Assembly (NCBI GenBank): GCA_000310025.1
Contig: FN649746.1
Span: forward strand, 1,249,924-1,313,923
Length of the DNA: 64,000 bases
Direction: 5' to 3'
From: Ectocarpus siliculosus
Taxonomy: Eukaryota > Sar > Phaeophyceae > Ectocarpales > Ectocarpaceae
Position 1 is the stretch's first letter, and each line of letters begins with the position of its first letter. Of the stretch, positions 36,257 through 49,201 are shown piece after piece. A program made the position numbers and the translations under genes. The notes under the pieces were generated by a model. It was not told the origin of the DNA. It worked only from the letters and a program-made list of their open reading frames with translations, and searched no databases.

Positions 36257-39200
36257 CTGTTGGCGGGGTGGGGTGGGGGGGGGGGGGGGGGGGCGTACTC
36301 ATTTGTTGCTTGCCTTAGTCATTTGACCATTGACCACGCGTCCCTTTCGAGACGGAGCACCGTTCCTACGTCTACTAGAGACACCACCAACATTGTGGGA
36401 GCTCTTTACGTTTCTGCCACAAACTACATAAAAAAGTTCTTGCACATCTTATCCCCGTCCTCTAGGGCCTCTTGTGCCCACCATCTATCCCCAATTATCG
36501 CGATCGTTTTTTCCCTGTTGTCTAATTTACCAAACTTGTCCATGTCACACTCTCTCTGTCTCATTTCCTCCTCGAGATCCTCTCTTTCCTTCCTGTACAA
36601 CTCACACTCCCCAACTATGTGGGGTCTACTCTCCTCCGATTTGCCACATGGACATGTGTGTCTATCCTCCTCTTCCTCTCTCCTACGGCTGGTATACCTC
36701 GTCCTCCGTTCTGGCAAGTCCAGATCGCCTACTCGAAATTGTAAGTTCAGCTTTTTCGCGTAGTCCATGGGGCCGTCCAAGTACGTCTTCATCCCTATCC
36801 CTTCTTTCAACTTCCCGTATATCTCCAAGTGGTCTTCGCTTCGTACCTTCTTCCGAAGGGTTGCCTCCTCCCTACTTTCTAGCATCTGTGTCCAACGTCT
36901 CCTCCTCGTCTCCCATCTCCTTCCAAACCTTCTCTACCACCTTGTCCCATCTGATTCCCTTCTTCCCTGGAGTCGCTTTTCCCCAACGGGGGGGGGGGGT
37001 GTACTCATAGTCGTGCATGCCGCAGTCGTTAGACCATTGACCTCGCATCCCTACAAAGCCGGGACGTAGCACGCCGGGTTCTCACCGGACCAGGCTCTCA
37101 CATCACCAAGCGCTAAGCGCCGTGAGGTATTTGGCGAGTCGCATGAAGGGTGAGCTGCATCCTGCTAAGGGTGTTCGGCATCTTGTGCTTACTTCCTTGC
37201 GTACGGATGACAGCTACGTATGACTTAATTTATTTTCTGGTGCTTTCACTTCCAGAGACTGTTGTAAGCACTGTGTAACTGCTTCGAGGATGCTTGACCA
37301 TTTTAACACAACGTGGTGCGATCATCCCCCTTGCGCGGAGTGAGGGTTCTCCACCCCGCACAACATGATCTACTCGACCACCATTATGGTTACCGCCCAA
37401 AAAAAAAAACGAGGTAAAAAAAAAAACCGGTAACCTGGTTGCCGAGTTCACGAAGTGAATTGGCTTGTTTTACAACGTCGTTGCCAAGCGACGAAAACCC
37501 AACCCCGATGGTAAACACCGGGGGGGGCGTACTCTTATGCTTTGCATGCCTTAGCGGTTAGACCATTGACCACGCGTCCTCGAGAGGACGGAGCATTGTT
37601 CCCACAGGACCGATCACCGATGGTCAATCGTTCCTTCCTACTTTGCCAAAGGTGGCTCAAAAATGTCTTTCCTAGTCTGTCTATCCTACCGATGTCACTT
37701 CCCGCTTTTTCAAACCACTTTCTACTCCCCAGTACCGCTACCGTCCTCTCCTCTCTATTCCATGCCTCAAACATCTCCCTGTACGTCCCTTGTATTCTTC
37801 CCAGCTCGGTCATGTACACTTACCTCTCCTTTTCGTACCACGGACATTCCGCGACTACATGAACACTGTCTTCGCATTCGAAGCCGCAATCGCATTTGAA
37901 CTTGTCGTCTTCGTCGTCTACCGTCCTATGTCTTCGTCGACGTTCGCGAAGGCCTATGTCCCCGGTCCTGAATTTGACCTTAAGATTTGTCCCTGCATCC
38001 ATTGGTCCATGTAGGTAATCCTTGAACCCTATTCCTTCTTTCAACATTCCGTACACTTCTAGACCCTCCTTATCCTTGGTTTCTTTCCTTAGATTCTGTG
38101 GGGGGGGTGGGGGGGGGTACTAATGTTTTGCAGACCTATCTGTTAGACTTCTGACCACGCGTCTCGAGAGTTGTGGGGGGTACTCATAGCCGTGCATGCG
38201 CGTAGTCGTTGGACCATTGACGTTGGCGGGGGGTCAAACTTTGAAAGTGAGTCACCGATCGTCGGGGGGTCGTCGGAAAGGAGGACACCACCCCTACCGA
38301 GGTTTCGGCATCAAGGGGCACTGGGGTTGAAATGATCCAACCACATGGTGAAAAACAACCGGCGGTACCCGTAGAAAACAAGAAAATCACGTTCTTTTCA
38401 TGGGTTAAGGCGAACCCAACCCACCGTCATGACTGAAATCATCCAACCACATGGTAAAAAGCGTAAAAATCAACCAACACTACCGCTAGAACACAAGCGA
38501 ATTACGTTCTGTTTCATGAAACGACGATGCTAAACCCACCGCATCTGCGAAGAACGGGCGACGAGGCCCTTCGTCAAGAACCACGCCTGTGCCACGGTTG
38601 CAGAGTTGCCACTCGTTTATCAATCATGCTGTGCACCTGATTCTGCGCTCTAAATAAACCAAACTCGCGGCGCGGGCTTGCCCCACAACCTAAGGTCGAG
38701 GGACGCTCCTCGCACCCACCTGAAGCTGGCAAGGCACCCCAGCGATCGCATCAGCGACTCCGCCGGCCCCGCTATGTCAGCGGCCAAACCCGCGGCGATA
38801 GCCGGACTCCCGCCTCCGGCACCGGACTCCCCGAGAAGGGCAGAGTCTTCCACTGACGATAGTCGCTTGCAGGCATCCGCAAACGAGGCTTCGTCTACCA
38901 GGTAGGGAGGCGCCAATTTCGTCGCCCAGAGGTTGTCGTTGCTGGTGGTGGAGTTTCCGGGCGCCCTTTGAGGGGTTTCTTGCAGGGGCTGCAGACTTGG
39001 TTCCGACGTCGCCTGCGCCACCATCAACAAGCGTGATTCTGATTCCATGCAGCGTCCGAAGGTTCAGCACGGAACCATCACTATTATACCATCATCAACA
39101 ACCAACACGCATGGTTCTCATTCCATGCAGCGTCCATAGGTTCAGCAGGGAACAACCACCACTGCCACCATCAACAACCAACACGCGTGGTGCTCATTCC

Positions 39201-42200
39201 ACGCAACGTCCAAAGGTTAATGTGGACTAAACCTTCTAGGGAGAACAAACTAGGATAATTCTACCCCGGCATAATTACAGGGGATGGCGGACTGAGCCTT
39301 CTAGGGAGAAAAAAAACAGGGTCGTTCATCCTCCGGCACAGCAGTCTTGTTGTGAAAAAGTACCTGCAAGATGTGGTGCAACAGGGCCGCACGAGGCGAT
39401 GCCTCCAGCGCCACAAACTCTCGGGTCGACGTGCTCAGCCCCTCCAGCCGCGTTACGCGCACCTTTGAAGACGAACGAGTGCAACGCAAAAAAAATAGGT
39501 TGGGCGCACACGTGTGATACCCGTCACCAGGCACAAAGGGCAAAACATGGTACAAGAGTAGGAGATAAGGGGCTCCGACATTGCTTGGACGGTGAGAGAC
39601 GTCAGCCATGGTCGAGATGTCTCGACTTGGTTAGAGAATGACCCATCTGTTTCCCTGAGAGAAAAAAATTCTAGATGCCATGGGCGGAGGAGGAGATATT
39701 CCATCGCGCGAAGGATAGAGTCAGTTGGGATGCGCTTTGCTCGTATAGGCTCTTGAAGCTGGCGAGGCCTATGGCATTTTTGTCGGTCTTTCGAGTTCAG
39801 AAGCAACGGACGGCGTGCTTCTTATCGTGTCGGGAGTATTTTCGACCACTGTCACAACATGTTGAACACGCCTCGTTCCAAGCTGGCGGTCGGACCAACA
39901 CGAGATTTGGCGAACACGCTTGAGAGATGCCCAACGAGAACAGCACAAACCTGTGAGCCCAGCTCTCGGAACGCCCGCAGTACAGCGCTCGCGGCTTCTT
40001 CTTCCCCTGAGGATCGCATCGTGTGGGTTGGCACAGTCGTTCGGGTTGGAACGGCCATGTACGGATTTTGCAACAGACGGTGACTCCAGTCCATACAAGT
40101 CACAGAAGAATCTGAAGTGTTGGTTTGTTCTAGTTACCACACTAATAACGATCGATTTCGTTATAACTGATTAAGGCAGTTGGGAGAGGGAGGGAGGAGG
40201 CGTGTATGTCCCATAGACATATGGTAGCTTGAGTGTTCCACGCTGCAGGGTGCACAGAAAACACCAAATGCAAGGTACGCTACGGCAGAGAAAGGGCAAG
40301 TGAGTGGACGGGTTGGTCGGTAACCAGCGAATAGGTCACAACCCGGAGTACACCATGATAGTACTGCTGGCTGAGTCAAACCCAACACAGCTTGCGCGCC
40401 AGTCCCCTACAGTCCCCTGCAGCAGCGGTCACAGGGGTTGTGGTTGTTGGAATCCCCTCCCCCGGCCTCCAACATCTTGATCAGTGGAAACCCAACGCGC
40501 TTCGTGCTGAGATTTCGTAGAGATGCGACGGTGCTCTATCTGAAGGCGACGGGGTAAGCATGCATGTGAGTACTCCCTCCCCCCTCCCCCCCCGCCCTCT
40601 ATGCGACTCGCCTAAAACCTCACGGCGCTTCGCGCTTGGTGATGTGCTCGCCTGGTTCAGTGAAAACCCGGCGTGCTCCGTCCCGGCTTTGTAGGGATGC
40701 GAGATCAATGGTCTAACGACTACGGTATGCACGGCCATGACTACACCCCCCTTGCCCTCCCCTCCTCCCCTTACACGCACCTTGCCCTTGTCCCCGACTC
40801 TCAGCCGTGGCTTTCTTCGGGATAATGGCCCCTGCGCCTCTTTCGATCGTGCTCCGATTGCGACCACGGTCTCCGGGCGCGGTAGATCGGAACAGCACTT
40901 TCGCCTGGGACACGTGTTGAGACAGAGGCCACGCGACGTGATAGGAGGGTGGGCGTCTTAGACAAGGCAATCATTCGCAGCATCGCCAGACAGCAAGACT
41001 GACGGATGGATAGCCAGCCAGTAACAGATATTGGGTTCGGAGCTGATTTTGGGATATTTATCACCAAAACCTTGAGAACTCGGAGAGACGAAACAAAGTA
41101 CAGTCAGGGACCCTCCATAGAGCGGGTACGTGCCAAGCGCTGTCACCCGCACTACACCGGGCACTCGCACCATATAACCCGAACTGTAGAGGGGCTCCGA
41201 CTGTGCCTGTGAGGAACGCAGACAAACGGACAGAAACACGCCTTGTAGGCGCTTATTCGGGACATTCACAAGGAAAATCTCGAGGCCTCGGGAGATACAC
41301 TAGCAGCCTCGACTAACGCGTGTACACCGCTGCCGTGTCAAGCAACAGGGTACCCACCCGAACCGACGACCTCCCGCTCCCCGGCATCCCGGCCGGCCCG
41401 CGGGCTGCTCCGCGGGGCTCCTTTTCGAAGAGTCCGAGGCAAGCCGTCGTGGTTGCTGCTGAGCCGCCGTCTCCACTCACGTGACCGCCGCCGACCGCCC
41501 CGTCCGACGGTTTCGCGAGGGACAGCAGGAGGACGTCATCATGAGCGAACCTGTAGCGCAATTGAGATGCGACGCGGCGCAATGTTGTTTAGCATGCTGT
41601 TACTGTTGTGGTTGTGGTTGTTGTTGGTGGTGGTGGTGGACGCACTAACGGTGGTATCCCATCCGCCCATTAAACCACCCAGACTCCGAAACTTGGCGAT
41701 CACAACCTACTTTCTGAATCATCGTACAGCTACTCTCACGGAACTGTGCCACCACAAACTACGTATTTTTCTCATCGTGTCGCTACTTGGTTGCGCCGTA
41801 CGCCAACCAAACTCACCGATGTGAACTACCCCCGCCGTCGTCCGCGACCATGGTAATGTGGCCGAACCCCCCCTTGCCGCCCTCAACCAAGGATGCTACG
41901 CGCAGCGTCATTGCCTCCGGGGGGCCGCCCCGCCCCCCACCACGACCACCGCTGCCACCACCGTCGAGGGCGGCAACCAAAGTGGCGAAAATCTCGTCGA
42001 GCAGCAGGCCCCGAAAGACCTCGAGGTACTGCTCCACGCTCTGAAAGCGGGTCGGAACCTGACATTTGGGAAACCAGCACTGCCGCGGGTTGATAATTTG
42101 GTCGCGGGAGTCGTCGCAATCACGGACGGCATGGTCGGTGTGGTGCGGCCGAAATTGAACTCATGGGATACGAATCAACCGAAAAGGAAATCTAAAATAG

Positions 42201-45200
42201 GAGCGCGAGTCCCCTCCCCCCCAGCGGGTTCCCAATCGGCCGGCATCGGCAACAACAACTATAAGGCAGAGCCGACGTCGGTTTAGCAACCTTTTTGGCC
42301 GGTAGCACTGCCATGTGCACCAAGTCGAGTTATTTGGCTAACAGACATATCTGCCCGCCAACGCAAACCATATGGTAGTCCTGAGACAGCAGCAGTGCGG
42401 CTACGCCCAACGAACCTTCGACAGCCACAGGCTGCTCGACGACGAGCGCCCAACTTCGTGCCCCCTCTTGGGGCCCTGAAACCTCCCCCCTGACCGAGCC
42501 GACTTCGTCGACGCGGCGAAAAGCTCCGGGACGGTCCACGACGATAGGACAAGCTTGTGGAGCTCCGTCGCGCTAGCCTCGGCCAGCGACGCGTAGTCGA
42601 GCGTGGCCGCCCCCGCCACGGTCGTGGCCAACGATCCGTTCCCGCCGTCGGGAGAGTCGCCGCGGCGCGCTGCTGCTTGCGCTGCTGTAGCGAAGGCAGC
42701 CCTGGCCTCTTTGGAGGTGGTCTGTGCTGCCGCATTTCTTGGTGATCTCGCCTGCTCTTGCTGCTGCTGGAGCGAACGGCTCTGAGATGCGGCTGGCGCG
42801 GACGCTACTACTTCCGTTGTCTCCCCCATCTGCCTGCGCTGCATCTCGCGCCACCGTTCTACTACCGAGCCTCGCGGACGCGCCGCCGCCGCCACCGCCG
42901 CGGCCGCCGCCACCTTTGCGGTGTTTGCTTTCGCCTCCGAAGCTCTTGCCGCGGCGGCTTCGGCAGCAGTGACGTACGTCTTTCTACCGCGAGCGCCGCT
43001 GCTACTGCCGACCTCGTCGTCGTCGTTGGCCGTCGAGTTGGAGACAGCCCGCGAAGCCGTCTTCTCCGGTCTAACGCCGAGGCTCCCCCCTTCGGTGGAC
43101 GCTGCAGTGCTCCGACCACGAGAGTCGCGGAAGCCGCCGCCGCCGCCGCCTCCGCCGCCTGCGGTAGAGCCGCCGCCTTGCCGGGCTTGGGATGAATCGT
43201 TCCCGCCAGCCTTCGGGTAGTGACTGCCGCGTCTTAACCCGGGTGTTCTCGCGGTCCGTTCTGGCGCTGCTGCGGGAGAGCTGTAAGTGATCTGAGCTAA
43301 CGCTGACTCCGACAATGGCCGCCCCGCGGATTCCGACGACGGGGTGGCTGAGTTACCGACGCCGAGTCTATCCTCCCACGGTGTCCGCGACCAGCCGCTG
43401 GCAGCAGAAGACCCCCCGTTTCCTCGGCGTGCGGCGGAGAGCGCGAAAGGATTCCTTGGTGCTGCTGGGGAATGCGGGTCAACCCTCGATCCTGCCGCCC
43501 CTCCCGTTGCTGCCGGCGGACTGCAGGGGTCGACGGCGGTACCCTTGGCAGTAGCCGCAACGGCGGCCGATTTGAGCGCCGCCAACAGATCAGCCTCTGG
43601 CTCCTCCGATGACAGCGCCCACGCGGACCTTCCCTCGCCCTCCACAGCGCGCAACTTGTCTCCCACAAGCCTAACCGTCTTTCGCGGGCTTACCCCGACG
43701 CTTGGGTCGTCGTCTCCGCGGGCCCCCCTCTCGTCGCCGCCGCCTGCGGCTGAACCGCACGACGAGGCGTGAAGGAACGGAAGGAGAGAGCGCTGGACAA
43801 AGATTGCCGCCGCCTCTCGGGCGACCCGGGGCAGCCAGGCCGCCGAGACCCACGAGAGCAAGGGTTGCAGCCACAGAGAGCGGGAGCGATAGAAACCGTC
43901 CGTCAGGCGGGGGCGCCGACGCTGAGCCGCCGGGCCGGTCAAGAGGGGCCACAGGCTACAAGCACATAGCGGCGGTGGGATGCATGGAGCAGGGGGAAGC
44001 AGGTTGGCATGAGTGACTTCGTGGAAGACATACAAAACCCATCGGTTGAAGCCCTTGCGAGGACAAGCAGGTTGCGCGGAGGGCTCGATACAAGTGGTAT
44101 GGAACCCTGACGGGAAACATGAAGGTGACCGCCCCGTGTTTCGTGGAGACATCAGCCTGGTAACAAGGCTACCACTTTTGCCTATGAGGAGTAGCGTCAG
44201 CCGGCGGGGGGCGGCTGCCGGCACTCCACCATCGATAGGTGGGCTCGAGCACACATGGTTGTTCGTGCAAACTCCAACGCACCGACCCCCAAGAAACGGT
44301 AGCACTAACGCGTCACATAGCCTACCTTTCAAGCGATCCAAACAGCGCCCGGAACGCTTCTTCAAGCCTCGTCGCATGTTGCTCTCTGAGCGCGGGCAGA
44401 GCCTCGGGGATCACCTGTCACAATCGTACCCGCAACCCTTAGAACCCTTCAGAATTCCCAGGTCCACAAGGCGCGACGCTTCTCGTCAACCTACCAACAC
44501 CTTAACCTCGAAACCGGGTTGGAGGTACCTACGCTGCTGTGGTACCGCTTCTCTTACGGGGTAGAGGGAATCTGCGACAGCAATCTGCGGGATGGTACTG
44601 AGGAACCTGTGCTCAGGCTTCGATCAAGCTGTCCAGTTGGTTGATGATTTAATATGGTAGCAACGATCTGCTCTTGGTTTCCGTTGGTTTGCGGTCATCT
44701 TGTGACCCCTCTCTCGTAAGCTCCGAACGAGGCACCTTGCCGACCAACTACCTCATCACCCTCCGGACACGACCGTAAACGTCCTCCTCTGCAGTGTGAG
44801 CACTACAAACGGTGGTTTGTGGGTTGCGGTCGGCACTGTTGTCCCGTGAAGATGGCCTGCACCTTCCTCTGCACGGGTTAGGGGGGACCGGCCAAGCGTG
44901 AACAGCAGCGGAGATGGTCGAGGCCGCTACAGCAGTCCCGCAAGACAATTGGAACTCGCCCGGCAAGCCACCAAGCAGAATCAACAGTCAACAGGGCAGA
45001 GCATCGACGTACTACCCCACCTGCAGGAAAATGAACTCCCATACCGCCTCCAAAACTTCCCACAGTTCGTCTTCTTCCCCCTCTCCCTCGCCCTGCCGCT
45101 CCTCCTCTTCCTCATCCCCGTCTGCCGCTGAGGCCTTGGGCAATAGCACCGCGCATCCAAGTACGCCCACGGCCTGAAACAGGGGGCTCCATGACTTGAG

Positions 45201-48200
45201 GGAGAGGTGAGGACCCGCAGCGGCCATCGCTCCTAGGGCCTGGGCGCAGGTGTGATAAGAGCCAAGTTTTGCGATTCTCGGGTGAGTACATTGCATGTGG
45301 TGAATGGAAGAGGAGCGCCGTCATCATTATCGTGCTTGCCGTGGTCGCTAGACCTTGCAGCCCGGAAACGGCGCGCGACAGGCTGCACCAAACCAGGCGA
45401 GCGTACCAAAACGCGTTACAAGGACTTGAGGAGTTCAGCGAATCGCACAACGGCGACTTGCACGGTGGAAAGCGTCGAGAAACATTCGGCTAGCAGGTTT
45501 GCAAACCATCAGTACACAAAACATTCCGAGGACAACAAGACCCCAAAAAGGCGCCAAGAACGGGGTGGTGCGCGCGGGGTAACGTCAGAACGAACAATTC
45601 CACCCGAATTGATCGCTACCTCCCGCGTCGGCCTCGTAACGCGCAGCGCCTTACCGACGACGCAAGACTTTCGAGTGCCACGCATGTTTTTTGTTGCACA
45701 CGCGTCTGCTTAAACCTTTTCCCTTGCTGCCTAAGCAAAACCTCCGCTGGTAGCCCACTGCAACTTGCTTAGCACTGTTCTGAATCAAAGAAATTTCCGG
45801 GTCCAGCACAGCGGTGAGAAAAACAAGTTTGCAAACACACACACGCGCCTCACGGGGTCCCAGGTCATGGTCCTGAGAAGCATTTTCTGTTTGTAACCGC
45901 ACTGAGACTGGCGTCTTTTCATTGGTCAGCCGATTGCACGGTCAACGCCAATAACGAAGACACACATACACACACAGGATACAGCAACACTCGGCCCTCA
46001 GAGGCACGGCACAGGCGAACGCCAACTGTTTTTGCAGACCTGCGGGACGGCCTGGAAGCAGGCCCGAGCGCAGTCCGGAGGGAATCGGCCGAGCAACGGC
46101 CGCAGGTCCCCCCGCCTCCCGCCGTCGGAGAAAACGGAGCGAGACACAAGCTCCTCGAGGGCCGCACGTGCCGTCGGTACGGCGGCGAGGAGCGCCTGCT
46201 CAAGGGCGGGGCGGCGGGAGTCGCAGGGAGGAGTCGGCGGACAGCGAGCATACACGGTCAAGGGAGCACAACAGTGACGCCAGTTCGAGGTGCGTGTGCA
46301 TACAAGCATGCGTGTTCTTGGCCTTCTTCATTCGGAGGAATGACATTAACAGGTCATGCACGGAATTTAGCGGCGTTGCCAGGGCGCCGTAAATTAGTTT
46401 CAACGTGGAGCAGCACCGCAGTTGCTGCATGTGTGAGCAAGCCTCAAGAGTGAAACAACAGCTAGAACTGGGCAGCGTCTGCAGGCACCCAGAGAGAACA
46501 AAAGACGATCAACATTTGAGCAGCCTGGTCACCGCGAATATCGTGTTGTCACGAAAACACTCCGAACACACAGTTGTTGTGGTGCATATGTAGCTTGCCT
46601 GAAGAATAGAAGGAGCTACCTGCGGCAGAAGAGCTGGTGACACCGATGCCTGCACGGCAGGTACGGTAAGCCATAGGGAAGGGGGGATGGTAACATCACA
46701 GGCGCACCACGTAAGGCAGTGTATGCCCGAAAATGTGCGAACGCAATGAAAGAAGTTTCCCTACCGCAAGATTTGAGGCATACTGTTGTGGTATTGATTA
46801 CACAGACAAAGCGGCCAAAGTCACACACGGCGAAACATACCGGAAACATCCTCATGACCCTCTACTCAACTTGCTACCCATCTCCTCGACGAGAAAAAGG
46901 GCAACCCCGCGAGCCCCAAACGAACGTGGGATCCTGTGTGGCACATCAGTTGATCAAACAAGCACAGCGGCCTCACGGCTGAGGAGATATAACCTAGACA
47001 GGGGTTTACCCTATCCACACAACATCGCGCGGGCGAAAACCACACCAAGATAGCACACGTACAACCCATGCTAGTACCTGCAATGCAGCCGAAGTCCAAC
47101 CCCGACAGTACAACCAACACACCCACACGAAACGACAACAAAGCAAAACGAACACAAATACGTACCCCACGGTTTTTCACGATCTCTGTCAGGCCTTGGA
47201 CGTACGGCACGAACAGCCTCACGAACTGCGACATCATTCCGGAGTGTAGCGCCGCCAGCACGCGCGAGGCGGCGGGCCCGCCTCTTCCCTCCGCGGCCCG
47301 GATGGCGGAGTGTCCTTTCGGAACACAACGTTCGAAGAAGAAGAAGAAGAAGAAGAAGAAGAAGAAGAAGAAGAAGAAGAAGAAGACAAGAAGGAAAAAA
47401 AAGGACGAGAGAAGGAAACACGAGAGAACAAACAGACAAGACACCCGTCAGACAATGCGGAGAACGACGACAAAGGGGCAGAGCACTACGACATAAGAGA
47501 AGTCGAGGAGACGTGGAATAGTCGACGCGTCGGGCCGAAAGCTTCTCAACGCTCTGCCGAAAACACACGCGGATGCCGTTGCGTTTTAGACGAGCAGAAG
47601 ACTCGAGCAGCCCGATTTTTTTGTAGAGAAAAACTCAGCTTCTTGACTCCTACGTGAACCAAACCCAAACGTCCCGGTTCCAACGAACGCGACAAATGGG
47701 GAGATATTCCTCCACAAATTGCCCTAGGCCCAAACAACTGTGTTCGGGCAAAAGTCGCGTTCCGTCATACCGCACGGTAGGAGCGACAGCCACCCGTGCG
47801 CCTCAAACACCGCGGCGTGCACGCGGACGGGTAGGTCCATCAAAGGCAGCTCCAGACAAATCCGCTCCAGGAGCGGGCCACAGAGCGGTACCACGCACTC
47901 CTCGTCCTCCATCCTGCCGCTGCTCTGGGACGCAGAGCCACTACCGGAGGATGATGCCGACGGCGGCAGCCGCAAGGCGGAAAGCGCCGCTCTCCACGCC
48001 GCCCCCCCGTGCTCCCGGAGCACGAGCTGCACGACTCTCGCCGCTCGATCAACCACCGCCACGGCGGTGCTCTCGCCGGAGGCCCTTCCGCTGCGGTCGC
48101 CCGCGATGTCTGCGAGCCGTGGGCCCCACGACGGCACGCTGCGAACAGGCCACGATGGGTAGCACCAAGCGCCGCTCGTAGCAGCAGCAGCAGCAGCAGC

Positions 48201-49148
48201 GCTCGCCGCGGCAGCGTTCCAGGGCCAGCTCTCGGGTTCAAGCAGGTCGGAATCATCATCGCTCTCGCCGCCACCTGCAGAGCCGTTGTAGCACGTCTCG
48301 AGGACACCGAGCAGGGCTTTCGCGAGCGCCATTTGCCGCCTACCGTGTGCGCCGCGATTGTTCTCTGGTGCCACCGCCGAGAGCGAAGCGATTTCACGCG
48401 ACAGGAAGCTTAGGACCGCGTCGGCCACGGGCAACACGCCCGCTGCCGCTGCTGCATCATCGATATGTCTCGCTGCCACTCCGGGGTGATCTGTTCCCCC
48501 CCCAATCCCCTGGTTTCCGTACACCGCGGTGCCCCAGCCTGTAGCACCGGATGGCCTATCGACAGCAGCCGCGGAGGACACCAGCAAAGGCAGCATCTCG
48601 AAAACCTTCTTCTGGATAGCCTCGTTGGGCAGCATTCTTCTCCCCGTTCCCCTGAAATCGGCGGTGTCCGCGCCGTCCCCGTAGCTAGTCTGACGCTCGA
48701 GGGCTTCGAGCACCTCTGACGGCTGCCGAGAGCTGTACTCCCACATCTCGGCGCCCAGGAGGCGCAGAAGAGCGGAGAGGCAGCCGCACACCTGACAGAC
48801 AGAAAACGCGCGCGTTTTTCGGGAACGCAGGGTTGGCCCACAAGAACAAACCACGCCGTGACGATTGGCGGAAAAGGTGCACATAAATCTGGCAAGGGGA
48901 AGCTCTCTTTCGTCGGCAGGGACGAAACGGTAGCCGGTGGTCGGTCAGCATAGCGCCCATCGGGAGACCGAACGGAAGACTGTCCGAAGTAACCGCGGTT
49001 CAATCGTTCCTGCCGCCGGCCAAAGGACAACGCGACCGGTAACGCCGCCAACACCATCGGTAACAGCTTCCAAGGAGGAACAACCTAGACAACCCCCACC
49101 TCTCTTTCCTTCTCTGTCTCTGTCTCTGTCTCTGTCTCTGTCTCTGTC

Positions 49149-49201
<53 letters not shown>

